In this document: in pieces, positions 14,034 to 16,126 of the stretch
Layout: every line of letters begins with the position of its first letter
Numbering within the stretch: position 1 is the first letter of the stretch
From: Caryophanales bacterium UBA4951
Lineage (GTDB): Bacteria; Bacillota_I; Bacilli_A; RFN20; CAG-826
Length of the DNA: 16,126 bases
Assembly: GCA_002397465.1 (NCBI GenBank)
Contig: DHAP01000054.1
Coordinates: 1 to 16,126, forward strand
Reading direction: 5' to 3'
Made by a program: the position numbers and the translations under genes
Notes under the pieces: model-generated
Told to the model about the DNA's origin: nothing
Databases searched by the model: none
What the model saw: the letters and a program-made list of their open reading frames with translations, nothing else

Positions 14034-15197
14034 ATGTCGTATAGTTTTATTGAAGAGGGATGGAACATGACAAATAAAAACAAAGACGTCAAAGATCAGA
14101 TATTGGATTTGGAGAATAAGCTATCATCCGCCAAAAACGACGATGAAGCCACAAAATACCTGACAAAGTTAGCCAAGTTGGACCCCGATAACATAGATTA
14201 CGAAAGACAGCTTCTTTTAGCATCCTCCAAGGAAGACATCAGAGAAGACCTTCAGGAACTCAAAAAGAAAGCCATCAAGCAAATCAAGGACAAGAAATGG
14301 GCGACCGATGAGGACATAGGAGATTATTGGCTGATTCTTGAGACAAGGCCTTTGATGATGATCATGGAAGAGATCTTCCAAGAGGACGTCGAAAACCAAG
14401 ACCTCGACTCCGCGATCAAAGAGGGCGAGGAAATGCTACGCCTTTGCAAGGGCGACAATCTCGGAATCAGGGATCAACTAGCCGTTTTATATTTCGTGAA
14501 GGGCGACAAAAGAAAACAGACGCTTCTTCAAGAACGTTACAAAGATAGCGAAAGCCTCTCCTTCACGTTGGTCAACGACATCTACCGCTACGAAAAGAAC
14601 CCAAAGCTCAAAGAGTCGATATTGAATGAGCTTGCCGCCCGGAATATCTATCTTCTTTTGTTTCTACAAGGCGTCCTTATAACTGACAATGATATGATGT
14701 TTGACATCATGGCCTCAGGCACGTTCGAGCCATATTCACTCGAAGAGGCCTTCTTGCAGGTCCTTTTCACTTTGAATAGGGCCACTACCAGAAACAAGTT
14801 CAACAAGCTCAGCGGAAACTTGTTCAAGAACAACGATCACTTCGCCGCATTCATGAAAAGGTTCACGCCCATCGATTGCCTCGCCTTATCTTATTTCTCG
14901 CCTGAAAACACCGCCCCAGTCAGTGAGAAGGCTCTCACCGAATGGGTCCTCGGACAATTGGGCGATGGAACTTTTCCTACCGAAACAAAATCAACCCTCC
15001 AAAAGGAAGTCGTTGACTCTCTCGAGCTCCTTGAAGCCTTCAAAGCCATTCATTGCGAGGCAAAGGACGGAAGCAACTATTACATGATAAGCTATGGCGG
15101 AATCGCCCTAGCTGATTCTTTCTTCGCTATCGTTGAAAAAGAAAACAAAGAGCTAGACAAAAAAGAGAAGCTCGAAAAACGTGTCTATCAGGCTTAA
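14034..15197 (+). CDS. TPR/ST7-like alpha-helical repeat protein, function unknown
   Basis: A 387-residue, highly charged, probably cytoplasmic protein with no signal or membrane segment. The middle part, ETRPLMMIMEEIF...DLDSAIKEGEEMLRLCKGDNLGIRDQLAVLYFVKGDKRK, follows the ETRP-Y-M / EML-R-L-NP-DN-G-R pattern of ST7-like and TPR proteins, with DNLGIR the clearest piece. Residues 15-65 may form another helical repeat (LTKLAKLDPDNIDYERQLLLA). The C-terminal 130 residues are not recognised. Two starts are possible: ATG 14034 (AGAGGA 7 bases upstream) and ATG 14067 (GAGGG 7-8 bases upstream, product 376 residues). The extra 11 codons are AT-rich, which mildly favours the second. The stop shares TTAA with the convergent HAD gene. 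Confidence 0.65.
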   Translation: MSYSFIEEGWNMTNKNKDVKDQILDLENKLSSAKNDDEATKYLTKLAKLDPDNIDYERQLLLASSKEDIREDLQELKKKAIKQIKDKKWATDEDIGDYWLILETRPLMMIMEEIFQEDVENQDLDSAIKEGEEMLRLCKGDNLGIRDQLAVLYFVKGDKRKQTLLQERYKDSESLSFTLVNDIYRYEKNPKLKESILNELAARNIYLLLFLQGVLITDNDMMFDIMASGTFEPYSLEEAFLQVLFTLNRATTRNKFNKLSGNLFKNNDHFAAFMKRFTPIDCLALSYFSPENTAPVSEKALTEWVLGQLGDGTFPTETKSTLQKEVVDSLELLEAFKAIHCEAKDGSNYYMISYGGIALADSFFAIVEKENKELDKKEKLEKRVYQA

Positions 15198-16039
15198 TCG
15201 GCCATCTGCAAATTGATTTCTTTGACTAATTTGGCAAGCCCGTCATCGTCGTTTTTGTCGATGATGGCGTTGCTGGCGTTTTTGATGACGTGGTCAGCGT
15301 TGCCCATGGCTATTTTGTAATGGGCGGCCTCAAGCATGCTGAGATCGATGGAAGAATCCCCCACCGCCAACGAATGCGACTTATCAAGGTTCAGAGCTTC
15401 CATGGCCTTGGTGATGCCATTCCCCTTCGAGGCCATCAAAGGGACTATCTCGATATAGGTGTCGTGGTTGCGGATTATCTGGACCTTTTCACGGTAGAAC
15501 CTGTACCCATTCATGATCTCATCGCAGACGGAGCTGGAGGCGATCACGAGTATCTTGTTAAGCTCAACCTCATCTAAGAACGAGACGTCTTTGAATATCA
15601 CGTCCGGCTGAAAGCCTAAGACCTTGGCCTCATAGGCAAAGTATTGGTTATCCGTGGTGTTGCAATACCACTTATGGGCGTCATAACCCTCGATGGAAAT
15701 GGAATCCCCGAATTGGACGAGAAGGGTATAGATGATGTCAGAAGACGCTTTTCTATCGAGAGGCTCGCTGTAGATGATATGCTTGTCGTCGCTTATGAGC
15801 GCGCCGTTCAAACTGATTAATGGAGTGGTAAGTCCCAAGGCGTCCTTGATTTTCTTCATGCCTTTGGGGTTTCTCCCCGAGCAAAGGAAGAACGGGATCT
15901 TGTGACTGAGTTTCTTTATTTCCTGGATGGCTAGCGGTGAGATCTCGCTCTTGGAATCCAGAAGCGTGCCATCGATGTCGGAAAAGAAACAGCTTAATTT
16001 CTTAAGCTCCTTTTTGTCGAAGGAGAATGTAGCGCTCAT
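15194..16039 (-). CDS. Cof-type HAD-superfamily sugar-phosphate phosphatase
   Basis: A 281-residue class IIB HAD hydrolase. Motif I is SDIDGTLLD with nucleophile D21 and acid/base D23. Motif II is S54 in CSGR, motif III is K205 in ASKGNGI, and motif IV is G227-D228-S-S-I-D232. The usual N before the final D (GDSENDxxML) is I here. The cap domain spans about residues 85-190. Such enzymes dephosphorylate sugar phosphates, FMN or pyridoxal phosphate; the substrate cannot be predicted. The ATG is preceded by the strong SD AGGGGGA in a 10-base block identical to that before degV. Bases 16040-16126 hold this leader and an AT-rich upstream region without a clear promoter. Confidence 0.88.
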   Translation of the reverse strand: MSATFSFDKKELKKLSCFFSDIDGTLLDSKSEISPLAIQEIKKLSHKIPFFLCSGRNPKGMKKIKDALGLTTPLISLNGALISDDKHIIYSEPLDRKASSDIIYTLLVQFGDSISIEGYDAHKWYCNTTDNQYFAYEAKVLGFQPDVIFKDVSFLDEVELNKILVIASSSVCDEIMNGYRFYREKVQIIRNHDTYIEIVPLMASKGNGITKAMEALNLDKSHSLAVGDSSIDLSMLEAAHYKIAMGNADHVIKNASNAIIDKNDDDGLAKLVKEINLQMAD

Positions 16040-16126
16040 AGAAGTCCCCCTATGCTGGACTTCGATAATTCTAAAACTAATGGTTTCAGAGTGAAATATA
16101 TAAAATTAAAAACTCCTAGGTGCACG

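Overview
The window reads as chromosome of a low-to-mid GC Gram-positive anaerobe, probably an uncultured gut-type member of the Bacillota/Bacilli (Erysipelotrichia- or Mollicutes-related). The evidence is a YhaM exoribonuclease of exactly the Bacillus subtilis length, RecX, an LPG-synthase-type membrane protein paired with a GT4 glycolipid-type glycosyltransferase, a DegV/FakB-like protein, PlsX, Cof-type HAD phosphatase, and strong AGGAGG/AGGGGGA ribosome binding sites. The standard genetic code fits: TGA, TAA and TAG all end genes. The taxonomic placement is inferred from gene content only.

Layout. Bases 1-207 hold no gene, but contain a striking alternating pyrimidine-purine tract and the terminator of the first operon. 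A minus-strand block follows (208-5452): metallophosphoesterase, then flippase-like membrane protein, GT4 glycosyltransferase, recX and yhaM. The last four overlap end to start, so they are probably translationally coupled. A 12-codon leader ORF with a perfect Shine-Dalgarno sequence precedes the metallophosphoesterase. A Gfo/Idh/MocA oxidoreductase (5540-6520, plus) is divergent from this block.

The most interesting part is a plus-strand operon at 6604-9089: flavodoxin, DUF362 protein, cupin and RibD-C-type reductase, each joined to the next by an ATGA stop/start overlap. It is preceded by a promoter with a 19-bp spacer and a 22-bp dyad, the hallmark of MerR-family activators. This suggests a small redox or electrophile response regulon whose regulator lies elsewhere. 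The reductase gene carries a frameshift.

Next come two minus-strand genes: a GNAT-like protein of unknown role and a frameshifted degV/fakB-like gene. The latter is divergent from plsX, linking fatty-acid binding with acyl-phosphate metabolism. plsX and a heme catalase (katA) converge on a bidirectional terminator. The katA leader carries an inverted repeat right beside its ribosome binding site. The window ends with a TPR/ST7-like helical repeat protein and a Cof-type HAD phosphatase, whose convergent stop codons share one TTAA. No rRNA, tRNA, CRISPR array, insertion sequence or phage gene was seen.
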